A stretch of 64,000 bases of DNA from Serendipita indica DSM 11827 (lineage: Eukaryota > Basidiomycota > Agaricomycetes > Sebacinales > Serendipitaceae). The translations under genes were made by a program, and so were the position numbers. A model generated the notes under the pieces. The model made no database searches. It was not told where the DNA came from and saw only the letters and a program-made list of their open reading frames with translations. The DNA lies in assembly GCA_910890315.1 (NCBI GenBank), contig CAJVGD010000014.1, forward strand, positions 124,001 to 188,000. The letters are read 5' to 3'. Position 1 is the first letter of the stretch. Every line of letters starts with the position of its first letter. Of the stretch, positions 40,415 through 52,003 are shown piece after piece.

Positions 40415-42269
40415 TCACAAGAACATTTGAATCGCACCTCGCGTAGCGTCACATCTCCACCGCGCCGCAGTCGCTTGATAGCGCACACTGATATGTACCT
40501 GCCCACAACCCTCTACAGGACACGCCCACTCGTACACTTCCTCCCTGAGCTTCCCACCCGTCTTTGCCGCCATTCGCGTCCGCAACCTTTTCCTTTTCGT
40601 ATTCCGCCGCCCGTTCGAACGCGGCGGTTCATTCGGTGCTCGTTCTCCTCGAGCAGGTATATCACTGATGCGGCTTAGAAGGGAAGTGTTATTATTGAGA
40701 ACAGGGAGCATGGGGTTTGAAAGATCGAGCGTGGGTCCAGAAGAGGTGAGATTGGGTGGAAGCTGTTCGTCAATGTCGTCTGCAGTGATAAAACGACGAC
40801 TACGACGATTGGGAGCAGGAACGACACCACCAGGTCGACGAGAGGAGGAAGATGATGTAGAAGCGACGGGCGCGGGTTCGGGATCATTGTCCTCTTGATA
40901 GACAACACTCCCGTTTTCGGCAGTGACCGAAGTCGCATCGGCGAGCTTTTTAGACGTTCTTATCTGTACGTTTCGCTTGGAGAGTTCCGCCTGAAACGCT
41001 GCAGAATCGACTGTCGAAACGCCCATAGAGTCGTCCTCTGCAGGGGTGCCGACTCTCCACAGACACTTTTCGTCAAGGACGTGTCCACATCGAAGACTAT
41101 ACAACCTTCTCTCTCCCCCAATCATCAGCGAATCTCGACAAGAGCAGCAGACGAGCGTGAGCACCGTCGTGGGCTTGGGCTCTGGCGTCGGTTCTCGTGC
41201 CGCCTTTCCTTTACCCTTTTTACGACGCGAAGACGGCGTCTCGTCGTTGAAGAGCGAGCCCTCGTCGCTACTCCCATCGAGCGTAATCGTGTCCGGTTCG
41301 ACGGGTTCGAAATCGGCAGTGAAGCCAGCGGGAATGTTTGGATGAGTAAACGAGACTTGATAATCGGGAGCGTCTGGAACTCGGATGGGAATAGGCTCCT
41401 CTGCACGAAAGAAGTCTTGATATACCGGTGGGTCCGGATTATTCGCTCCCCAACCGAGCAAGTTGCCTAGGGCGCCAACCGTAGCACGAAGGCCACCCAT
41501 AAAATCAAACTGCCTATTTCGGGCAGCGGCATTGCGACGGTACTGATCTCGTAACTGATCTTGGGCGTACAGGGCTTCGAGATAGAGATCACGGTGATGC
41601 AAAGGTCGTCTCTCTCGTTCAAAATGCCCACCATTCCGCGGAGCGGGTCGAGGCAAATTGTTTCGGAATGCTGGTACTGGGACTGGGAGGGCGTATTGGT
41701 CTAGATTAGGATCAAAGGCCATGCCTAAGAGGCCGACAGTGAGCCCAGACGGATATCTTTTGAACCAAATGAGCATTACCTCGTCGCCTACGTGGCTCAT
41801 CCATTGCCTGTTCGACCTGTCTTGCTCGCTGGGCGTGTCTCCGCGCGCGATGGACGTCGTCCTCGACGAGCTCGGGCTCTTCTTCATCACCGCTACTGAT
41901 TTCAATAACCTCTCGATCTATGAGTGGTGGATCTGGTGACGCGTACGGGAATCCGTTTCTCTGCCACGGCCGTCGCGCCTCGCCTTGGTCAGCGGGCGCA
42001 TCGTCACGGCGTTCCTGTTCTCGTCTACGGAGACGTTGAATGCGGAGTCTGTTTGCTGCAGAAATGCGACGCGCAATCTCGTCGTCGGACAGGTTTTCGA
42101 GCACAACTTCTTCAATTTCCGAGTCGCCATCTAAAGTCGCTGCAATCGACTCGTTTTGTGATGCATTGTACATTGTTGCATTGTTATCTGCGTCTGGATG
42201 TCCTTCGTCATCGCTGCCCGTGAGATCCACGACGGGCGCGGACATGGCAGTGGCCAAGGAGAATGCCAT
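40415..42269 (-). CDS. SIM-containing RING-like protein (possible SUMO-targeted ubiquitin ligase)
   Basis: Two exons (42269-41780, 41724-40415) give 599 residues. The N-terminal part carries SUMO-interacting-like motifs next to acidic runs: APVVDLTGSDDEG near 12-24, EVVLENLSDDE near 54 and REVIEISSGDEEE near 122. From about residue 355 comes VCCSCRDSLMIGGERRLYSL then RCGHVLDEKCLW. This looks like the first half of a RING, but Asp stands where ligand five is normally Cys (compare CGHVFCxxC). The last pair seems to come only after an insert of about 175 residues, at WACPVEGCGQVH. The architecture resembles STUbL enzymes such as Rfp/Slx8, but activity is inference. It faces F-box copy 4 tail to tail. 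Confidence 0.7.
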
Positions 42270-42463
42270 TCAACACCAGCCGTAATCAAAATAAGCCATT
42301 TCTTCATCGTAAATGTCGTCTACGATACACATTTTTAACATCATTTGTCCGTGAATATACGTATTGGTATATGGTAAGCGCGTCCAGAGTCCATAAAGCT
42401 CCATGTCCGCGGGGTCATAACAGAATTCAGTCCCGGGCGTGGTCTCCATGCTAAAGCTGGCAG

Positions 42464-43542
42464 TTAGACGGTGGCATTACGGTAATAAAGCATCTGCTCC
42501 CGGAGCCTCGTCGCTTGTCCAGGAGTGAACGAATCTAGGCAGGAATCGTAACTACACGACCGTGAGTGAGCATCCAAAATCAAAAGTTAGCAGCAGACAT
42601 ACCTGTAGTCCATAAAGTTGTGGAATGTTATCGGGTCCTCCACCGATACACGAGTCTTGACTGACTGGGCAGCCATACGACGGCTTGACTTGCGGAGCCG
42701 TATCCGAGACAAAGTCACCATCACCGTAGCAGCCTCCCTGGAATGGATGATACAGTCCCAACCAGTGTCCGACCTCGTGCGTGAGCGTCTTGCCCTCGTC
42801 GTAGTGGAGCTTGCTGCCACCGGGGACGGTCGAGTGGAGGATCACGACGCCGTCGTCAATGGTGCTGTTGGCGTACCACCATGGGAACGTGGCGAATCCG
42901 AGCAATTCGTTGTTGTGACCTACCTACTGGTCAGCATGATGCAGATCTGAGACGGCATAGAGAGACGCACTGGTTCCAAACCCAACGGTGTAAATATTGA
43001 GCGTGGCAACGTCTCCAACCCGTAGAGCACTCTTCATTTCGAGTTCGACCGTCTTATATATCGGGTCTGTCTCGATAAACCATGTGGTATTTTGCGAATA
43101 ATCGACATGGTCGAGCGTGAAATTGACCCCAATTCCTCTATAGCGCAAAATAATATTAGTAATGGTCTGGGAAAAAAAGCGGAGAGAGACGTACGAGTAA
43201 TGGTCGTTGAGCGCACTGACACTCGCATTGATCGTCGTCTCATTCAAATAGCCGCCCTCAACCGTCTGGTTGGTGAAAATAACATGCCACGCAATCGAAA
43301 TTGGCGATGGATCCGCTCGGTTGTCGTCGAGAGCCTTGAGCGTCTTGTACTCTGCAAACTTTGCCTCGACGGTGCGCATCTCGTCAGGAGAAATCTCCGT
43401 TGCACAACCTCTGCAACATTTTCAGTAAGTATGTCAATTTCTGGCCATTTTTTGGATGACATACCGCCGGGGAACATCGTTGAGGGCGGCGCCCAACGCA
43501 CACGCGGCGGGCGTTGAAAAGACATAATCGACGGAAAAACAT
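42464..43542 (-). CDS. Secreted M43 (pappalysin-like) metalloprotease
   Basis: This is an extracellular zinc endopeptidase of family M43, common in fungi. The zinc site is HEVGHWLGLYHPF. Family blocks are CATEISPDEMRTVEAKFAEY at the N-terminus, NIYTVGFGTSASLY, GDFVSDTAPQVK, EDPITFHNFMDYSYD, and the end FTPGQATRLREQMLYYR with stop at 42464. Four introns are visible. The start is placed at 43542, but the ATG is out of frame with the mature part by one base next to a T5 run; one T fewer would give MFSVDYVFSTPAACALGAAL, a plausible signal peptide. A second one-base break lies near 42,634-42,645 before EDPITF. With both motifs and splice sites intact, base errors seem more likely than decay, but a recent pseudogene is possible. 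Confidence 0.75.
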
Positions 43543-43858
43543 GAGGAGCGTATAAAAACGGGGCTAGGAGAAGGGGGAAAAGGGAAGCAAAGGGCGCGGT
43601 GAAGATCAAGTTGTTGAGCCCTAGTCGCCTCTTTTATGGAGCAGCCAGCTTTGTGCGCGCCATGGCCTCGGCCTACGGGAAAGGCTAACTGCCCAGCCAC
43701 CGCCAGGCGGATTTACAAGGAAAGGGCGCGGAACAAAAACGCATTTCTTATTCACGAGATAGCAAATTGGAAAAACAACACGCGATAGTGGATACAGTTG
43801 TCAGTCGGTCGGTCGGTCGTAGCGCCAACGAGTAATTGGCAAGTCGAGGTCTGCTGGT

Positions 43859-46800
43859 TTATGAAAGGTGGAAACTGCCAGTGCCTTCGCGCATCGCAAT
43901 CATCAACTTCTTCTCCATGATTGCTCGCGAGCTGTACGAAGGCAGCTTGAGGTAGTGCGCGCACGTCATCACACTCGGCAGGTAGTCGTCCGGTGTTAGT
44001 GGTGCTTCGTGAGGCTTTCGAACGACAGTCAGCTGAGGATTGAGTGCCTTGAAGCCTATGTGGACCCGCGTCAGTAACCGGTGCAACGAGCGCCAAAGCG
44101 ACGACCGACCTCCGATGGGTAGTTTTGGGCTACCAGTAATAAACTGCAAAAAGTCTCTTCGTCCACTCTTATCATATGCCGCCATAATCTCAATCAAGTC
44201 TCGGATTGCTGCGCTCTCTACGTTGAAGCCATGGTCGGCCTTGATGGCCTCGTGCAACGCTATGCAAAGGTCAACCGCAATATACGACCATCACAGCACC
44301 ACTCACTTTCTGTGCTCCAATCTTCATCAGCATTGCCAAACATCATGACCAGCTCATCTGCCGAAAATGCGCAAAGGTCGTGCACGGGAAACACGGTCGA
44401 AAAGCCTGCTTTGAATGCGTCGACAGCAGGACGTGCGCCACGACCAATAATAGCATCAATAACGAGCTCAATATACTCGTCCACATTCTCCATCGTGACG
44501 GAAATGTCTTTCCCCCCAGCCTAACAAGACAGTCAGCCCCACTCCAAGAACCGAGATGACAACAACTCGCCTTGAGCTCCAGATCGTCGTATCCAGGCAC
44601 CGTAAAGTCAAGGCACATGTCCTCTAGCGTAACGCCCTTGACGTCAACTTTGGTGATGGCTTCCTTCTTGGCCTTTGCGTTCATCTTGGCGTCTGCTTGA
44701 ATCTCCTTCTTCCTTTGGACAAACTGCTGTAGAGTGGCAAGCGACTGGCCCAAAGATGGATCGACGACCTTGATGGTTGATACCGAGAGTGGGACGCTCT
44801 CTCCAAGTATCATCTTCAAGAAGACCTTGTTGAAGGAAATGTCGATGATGCGAGAATCCAACAAGGCACGTGCAACAAATTGTCCCAACAGCCGGTAGAG
44901 ACGAATTTTCCTCCTAGGAACGGTTAGAAAATTGACTCATCTACAGCTTTGCAACTCACCTGTCTCGCTCAGTGGCAGTCGGGCCCTCGACCACCGAGTT
45001 GAGCATGGGCGCAGGGAAGAGGCCGAATGGGTGATGGACATACTTGCCAGGCAAGGTGCTGTCAGCATCTCGCCAAAGCTTGAGATCACGCCACGCAAAC
45101 TCTCTGCAAACAGACGCAAAGAACTCGAGAGTCGGACCAAGACCCGTGCCTACTTCGCCTTGGAAGTGAACGTCGAGAATCGACGACGAGGCGCCGAATA
45201 GGTCGAAAACCTTGAGCGCGACTTGCATCGGTGAATCGCGTGGGACTTCGACTTTGCGACGTTGTAGGCGCCCATACTGTTCGAGGCCATCTCGACGGCT
45301 GTTGTTGGCAACTTCTCGAGGATACTGAGAGATGACGCGATTGAGAAGACGCGCATAACCGAAAGAAGTGCTTTGAAGAAAGAGATAACGTGTCGAGAAT
45401 GGGAAGAGGAAGCCAAATTGCTGCGGCAAATCGAGTGCCCAGTCAGGTAGGCAATTGCTATACGCGCGTAAGCACGGAATCGTCACAAGTTAATGTACAT
45501 ACCTCGCAAGGATCATAATCTCTTCCAGTTGACGAGCAAGTTTGGCAGTGAGTTTGTTATTGATAAATGCAGAGTCAGGAATTGTGATAATCTTGACGTG
45601 TGCATCCACATGTTCTACTCCCTCGGAGTTGAGGCGATGAAGTACACGGAGAAGCCGAAGAATCTTGGACGGAGGGCTGTCAGCTGGAAGACCCGCCACT
45701 TGGTCCGTCTCCATGTTCTCGTTAGGGGAGTTGGGGTCTGGGACAGGGCGTTTGCCTGGAACCTTGCGGAACGTGATCGTATAATTGCCGTTCCACACTG
45801 CATGAGGATTCGGCTGGCCGTCACTGGACCTCTGAGTCTCGTAGTGGTGGCATGCTCCGTACACAGTCATATCTGTTGGCACCACTTCATCGTTCAAGCG
45901 GAATTCAAGGTAAAAGTCAGTAGCCTTGTCGGCTGCAGCTGCGGCGGCGCCAGCGTATGACATTTTTGAAGGGGTTCCTGCAGCAGCTCTCAGAGAATTA
46001 TTAGCAGCCATCATTGCCAACGGAGATTCGACGCTGGGTGTCGTTCCTGCAAGAGGGGTAGCGATACGAGTTCCATGGGGTGTAGAGGCCGTCAAGTTAT
46101 CGGCTAGCCCAGCGTCAGCCAAAGCATCTGTATATTCGAGCTACTCACCACCATCGAATGCAAGATTGAAGGCTCTTTCGGTGATAATGTCCTCACCATC
46201 ATCACCCACCTGGAAAACAAAGTCAATGAGTAGTCGAACAAGGTACAAAACCCAACCTCGTCGTCGTCCATGTCATCCATATCACCATCGTCCACGAGAA
46301 GTTGATGGAGAAGAGAAGACGCCAAAGCCCGGGCACCAGGGTCTGCGCTTGAGCTTGAGCTAGGAGCGGAGGATGCGACGGTGGGCTCCTGCGTGGTCCC
46401 TTCCGCTGATCCCTGGTCGTCTGAAGGTGCAGGTGGCTGCCCTCTGAGTCGAAGACTGCGCCTACGCGATTCTGTTCGATCCCCGGCGGTTTCTGTGGTC
46501 GTTGGTGTTGTAGGGGCCGAAGCTGCAGTCGTCGCATTTCGACCTGGTATCGAGATTGGTTGAGACGTTGCCGCAGAGCTTCCACCACCTATGACTGGAG
46601 CCGACAATGGACCACTGGAGGATGTCGCTCCAGAGAGCGCATTGAGCAGATTATTCAGAGAGTTGATAGCTGCAGTGGGACCTGTGCTAAGTGATCCACT
46701 AGTACCACTACCAGAGCGACTAAGGAGCCGCCCCAATACCGATTGAGCCATTGTAGATGATGGGAGACCGGAGCTTGTAAGCGCCTGAAGGAGTCCGGAG

Positions 46801-49800
46801 GTGAGCTCTGGTCGGAAGGACAGAATCCCAGCGATGCGTGGCTTGAGATAGTCCTCAAGTGCCGAGAATGGAGCGATGGCATGAATAGAGACCATCAGAC
46901 TTTGACAAGACTTGGGAACTTCTGACGGAGTTTCTGCTACAAGCTTGAGCCTCAACGTCCGACTAATCAGGGACATGGAAGAACGCCTGGCATCTGTAGA
47001 ATCATGAGAATGCGCCCACGGTTGTCCTTGCAACGTACCTTCCATAGAACCCGGTGACGTAGTCGCAACTTCGAATGACTCCATTCGTGTCAGACTCTCT
47101 TGTAGTCGCTTGACAAGAACCGCTAGGGGTGTCTGCGAAGACGGCGTAGCGTAGCCGGAGCGAGCCGAAAACGCATCCAAGAACAATTCTTTCCTCCTCT
47201 CAATATCGACTACAAATACGTCAGGACAAGCAGGTTCAGAAGATGGCAACTTGCCGGTTCTATTCGAAGAGGTGGCAAACTCGAGCAGGCCATCAACGAG
47301 TCCGCTCTTCATCAACTCAAAGCTCGAGATGGTCGGACCAGATACCCCAAACAACTTGGCCACCTCTTTCAAATTCGCCGAGATCTGCTCCTCGGTGGCA
47401 TTTGAATCCGAGAGCTGCTTGATCATCGCTCGAAGCGACTCAAAGACGGCGTCCCCTCCGGCGTCAGACCCCCCAGACAGATACTTGATCTTGATGAGAC
47501 GACTTCGGAGGACGTAGGCATCCTGAGGATCTAGAGGAACAGAGCTAGACTTCTTGGGTATTGGTGGTGGAACCGCAAGTGTGTCGTTGTCTTCACCTCC
47601 TTCGACGGGTGGAGGCGGAGGAGGCTTGGCCTTTATCTTGAGGTCAATCTTTGAAATAGTGGAGACTTCGTGCAAAACGCCTTCTTTGCGCAGCGAGCTC
47701 CGGAACACGGAGGGAGACTTGATGAGGAGCAGCTCGATGAGCTGCAAAGAGTTTGTCACGATGAGAGGGTTGTCCCGCGACGTCAATATGGAGCCAATGA
47801 AGCTCGCCACTGGTACATTCTGCAGAGGTGTGAGGGAATCCTGAATGGAGTTGAAGAACCACATACCCTATAAAACGCCTCCATCGCATCTCCTTCTACA
47901 AAGCTTGTTGCCTTCAAAATCCCAGTAAAGCACCTCATCCTCACCGGAAGCGTCACACTCGCAGAGTAGACGTCGAAGAGTACGGGAACAATGAGCCGCA
48001 GGAATCGCGAAATGACCTCTGGATTGGCTCGCAAGAGCTGCAGCCTTGCTTGACTTTGACTCCCCTCACCATGTCGATGTCGATTCGAAGAGCTGGGTAC
48101 AGGAACAGGAGGCGTCTCGACTGGCGCCTGGCTGGATGAAGTAGCGTCTTGCACGATTTCGCCAATTATAGTTGGAATGCCCGCATCGTCCAGGATCATC
48201 GCCATCAATGGCTCGCCTGCCTCGTTGGTGAAAGCTGCTGACAATTCTTCGTTTCCCCCGTTGGTTTGGCTTTCCTCCAAGCGGCCCTCTGCTGGTTCTT
48301 GACTCGTGCTAGCTTGAGTCGTCGGCTCTTCCTGGAGGACACTGGGTTCTCCGAGACTGACATCTGGCTTCTTCTCTCCACCTTCGGTCACACTAGGAGC
48401 GGTGCCTTTGTCCGTCGCACTTTCATCTTGTTCACCACTTCTATCCGTCGCTGGTGTAGGTAACTCTCCCTCGAGAAACGGTAGGTCCGCAACGCCAATG
48501 TCCTGCACCGTTTCTTCTATCTTTACGACAGGCACAGCTGCAGGAGTTGGCTGTTTCGCTTGGGTTCGCGCCTTGGAGTCTTTGGTTTTGGCCTTGAGCG
48601 CGCGACTGATCGCCTTCTCCGTATAGCCTCGAGGATCGAAAACACCATCTACACAAATTCAGCTCCTGCAGATTCGCATGTAGAAGTAAATTACCTTTTG
48701 GAAGCGGCGGCATCAGTTCGCTGATCAGGCTGAGGGCCTCTTCGACCTGGTCCTTCGGACGATGAGCCAGATTCTGCATTACTGCCATGTCCACGACGCC
48801 ACTTCCAACGCCCTGGCCAGATTCTCCTCCGCCATATTCGTCGCTAGTAGCTTCTGGGTGATTTGGAGGCAGTACCCCGGTCAAGAACGCGTATACGGTG
48901 CTGCCGATTCCACCTCTAAGAAGCGTCATAGAGATGGCCGGAGAACATTTGGCTGCACCACTCAGTGCGCGCAGGAACTGTGTTGACGTCGTGGCCGAAA
49001 TCATGGGCGTGGCACCGGTTGATTGCGGAAGGAGGAGCGCGTTGATGGAAACCACCAAGTCATCTGTGATCAGCGTCTCCAAATTCTCCGTTTGGTTTCG
49101 GCAAAAAGATTCAATAGTTCGGATTACGCACATGGCCGCGTACTCGACAAGTCTCGCGTCGCTATAGGTAAGTACATTCTTGATTGTCGGAAAGACGTCG
49201 CGGACCATGTTGAAGCTATCCGAGGACATGTTTCGACAACAGTTGGCGGCGGCTTGTAAGGCGGTGCGTTGGACATGGGTGGAGAAAAAGTCGAGATAAT
49301 TGAGGAGGGCTGCCAAACCACCTTCGCGAACGATCGCACTTGGGTATTCTTCAGAAAGTTTCTCTAGCGTCTATAGACAAGTTAGAAAAGAGATCAAGAG
49401 AGGAGAGAGGAGACGTACGCTGATGGTCTGCTCTGCCAGGTCTATGAATGTAATTTGTAGCAACTTGCTGCAAAGGACCGGAACTGCTCCATGGTACACC
49501 AATGTATGCGCGGAGCCTGGCATAGCCTCCATTAAATTGGCCAAACACCTGCAAGCCAATAGCTGCTCCTCCAAATTCTCCTCGGGTAGTAAGCCGCCCC
49601 CACTCAGAGCAAGGGCTGCCGCCAGCGCCGCATCCTCGTCGTCTGGATTAGGAGAGCCCTCTTCGTCGTTTTCCTCGTCCTGATCACCGCTTTTTCGTGG
49701 ACCACCCATGATGTGAACGAGCTCCTTGACAAAGCTGTCCTGAGAAAAGTACCCGTTCAGATTGTCTTCGGTACTCATACTCAAGATCTCGCTCAAGTCC

Positions 49801-50974
49801 TGAAGTGCCAGGAGACGAGAAGTCGGGTCCGCAGATGGCTTCAAATTGTTCAAGAGGCCTTTGAGTCGGGTTCCAAGTGACGCCATGTAAGCGCCGAATT
49901 GGAAATCTCCACCCATGATAGAGGTAAATGGGGGCTCAGGCGCGGGTGGCTGCTCCTCGGAGGGTACTGGCTCGCTCGCTGGCTCTCCCGAAGGTGCTGG
50001 ATTATCATTTTCATTCGAAGTTGATGGGCGAGGATCATCGGGGTCTGCGACTTGAGCGTCTTTACTTGTGCTCTGTTCGGGACTTTCGATTGCTAGCTCT
50101 GATGATAAAGTCTGATCTTCCATCTCCTTGACAGGATCACCCTGAGAGTCACTGAGGCTTTCCATATCGATATCGTCCTCTACAAAGTCGCGTGAGGGAC
50201 CTTGCGGGCCGTCAGTATGATCTTTCTCTGGAGCCCAAGTGGGTGGTCAGGTTGAAGGTGCGTTGCTTACCGGCTGCATTCGAGGTGGAAGCCCTTGGGT
50301 TCTTGCTGAAAACGAGCCGGAGAGCCGAGTCAGCGTCTAGATCATTGTGAGTGAAATTTTGGACACGCACCGAGTTTTCTTTGGCATGGTCGCTGGCGGA
50401 TTGTTCTTCTTGATGTCAAGAGCTCTGAATGAATAACGAGGATTTGAGGTTCTGGGACGCTTTCGGGGTGGCGGGCGGGTCTCCTCGTCTTGGTCGGATG
50501 AGTCGTCGTCAGAGGAGGGTGCTGCGCGTTTCTTTCCTTTGCGATCTTGCAAGGGCTCGGTGATTGTCAAGGGTGCGTTTGAACGTCTCCTGGATGGTAA
50601 GCCGGCTTGTCAGCAAAGAGCTCCAAAAATTCAAAGTACTCGAAATCAGAGTGTAAAGAAACGAGACGAATGATCATTTCAACCACGAGTCGTGGCCTCA
50701 CATTCGCCGGCTGGAAGCATCGCTGAAATGAAGCGGCTTACGGTCTGCGGGTTTGGGGCGCTGGAGCCTTTGCTTTCCCCTTGAGAGATCTAGTGCTCGT
50801 AGAAGTAGATTCTGTAGCTTCTTGCTGGCGCTGCTGCTCTTGCCGTTCCCGAGCCGCTCGGACTCTGGCGCTCGTTCTAAGTAGACTGGTGTCGTTTGCG
50901 ATGTCTTGCTGATGATTTAGAGTTGCTGGTGATAGTGTTTGCTGCGCGGTATCAGTGTCTGCCTCAAAATCCAT
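43859..50974 (-). CDS. UFD4: HECT E3 ubiquitin ligase, UFD4/TRIP12 type
   Basis: A large HECT ligase of the ubiquitin-fusion-degradation pathway. The N-terminus (MDFEADTDTAQQTLSPATLN) is followed by a basic, disordered region (KRKRPRT-like runs, RPPPRKRPRTSNPR). Armadillo-like repeats come next: MGGDFQFGAYMASLGTRLKG, LLACRCLANLMEAMPGSAHT, and AALLNYLDFFSTHVQRTALQ. A long linker precedes the HECT domain (FLFPFSTRYLFLQSTSFGYA, LLGQFVARALLDSRIIDISF, LVMMFGNADEDWS). The C-lobe reads FLQFITGSPKLPIGG and LPSVMTCAHYLKLPSYSS. The catalytic Cys in VMTC is 33 residues from the end, and the tail GTGSFHLS is the family ending. About a dozen short introns are present. The start is the first ATG of the upstream exon at 50974. 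About 2000 residues. Confidence 0.92.
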
Positions 50975-51223
50975 TCAGACACATATTCCTCTATCGACGC
51001 GAGGACCAAGTTTCTACACTTTGGACTCTGCGTCAGCCTCGCCACAACTGCAAACTCCGAAACGCGTAGCAGCTTGGAATTATGCATACTTTACTATTAT
51101 CAGTCTCATTCTTTGACGTGGTGTAGCAGACGAAACATCACCAATGCCCTTTGAAACCCTACCTGGAGATGAAACCCAGACTTCCTAGAATCGAGGAATG
51201 AAACATTACATGGACAGGTCTCG
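50975..51223. other. UFD4 upstream region
   Basis: About 250 bp upstream of the minus-strand UFD4 start. It should hold the promoter. No motif named. Confidence 0.4.
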
Positions 51224-51568
51224 ATGTCTGCTGGTGCGGGCCATGACAACCCAACGACCTCGACAGGAAGATCGGTAAGTCTGAATTCTTCTCACCTGCT
51301 TGCATTCAGGATACTGATATCTCAATTATAGTCAGGATTTTCACATGGTTGGGTAACCGCGGCTGCCTGCAGTCGAGTACGGAGCATCAGAAACGGTGCG
51401 ACACGAACAAGACCTGATTCTCATCGCTTCTTTCACTCCATCTGGCTGCGGTGCAAGTGTCTGTTTAACATCTGCGTCTGGAAGCGAGTCGCCTCCTCCA
51501 ACCACTGCGTTTTGCGTCTAATCGACGCGTACAAGGTCTCTGAGATGCTGCTTTTCGTCGGCTCATGA
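51224..51568 (+). CDS. Possible small two-exon gene, unknown
   Basis: An ATG at 51224 opens MSAGAGHDNPTTSTGRS, followed by a textbook donor (GTAAGT) and an acceptor with a pyrimidine/A-rich lead (CTCAATTATAG), then SGFSHGWVTAAACSRVRS on to a stop at 51568. The result is roughly 95 residues, with several Cys but no recognised domain. The splice signals are the only support; a chance frame is quite possible. Confidence 0.28.
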
Positions 51569-52003
51569 TCAACATCCTAGCCGTCCCGGTTATATGTGCC
51601 GGCATGTGCCGAGTTCGGTTCCGTGGTGGCTTGACTACGCGAAAAGGCCTGTACGCGTCTAAATTTTGGAAACGTTGAGACTAATATGCCCCCTTTCAGA
51701 TCAAATATGATGCTCAAAGAACATATATATCTCTATTAAGCTCTCATGTACTTGTGGTCATTGAACGCAAGCTAGTTTCTTTTGCTGCAGGTCCCGACCT
51801 CCGGATCATCCAATGGTCTCGAACAACCGATGGCAGCTACCGCCACTCCCTCCATGCTCGCTATTGCGCTCGCATGTGCTTCTCTCACTTTCGTCCAGTG
51901 AGGAACCGGATGGATCTTGAGAGCGGCTGCCTGAGCCATCTTAAATGGTCGAGCGAGAGCAGCATTTCCCGCCACAGCGCCAAACCTTCACATACAAGCA
52001 AAG
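51569..52003. other. Intergenic upstream of TmpA-like gene
   Basis: About 435 bp. It contains an AT-rich patch (ACATATATATCTCTATTAAG near 51,720) that may be a core promoter. I see no gene with family support. Confidence 0.4.

Larger units (their letters stand above)
37474..41412. repeat. Tandem duplication, right unit (about 3.94 kb)
   Basis: This second unit matches 33,511-37,473. It contains the F-box 2 fragment, the second RING relic, F-box copy 4 and the 3' part of the intact RING gene, which continues past the unit to its start at 42,269. Differences between units are scattered single bases and small indels, so the event is fairly recent. Confidence 0.88.

Noticed and set aside
30280-42269. 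Transposon-driven origin of the F-box/RING duplication
   Set aside because: No terminal inverted repeats, target-site copies or transposase frame were seen at the unit borders; the junction looks like simple end-joining.
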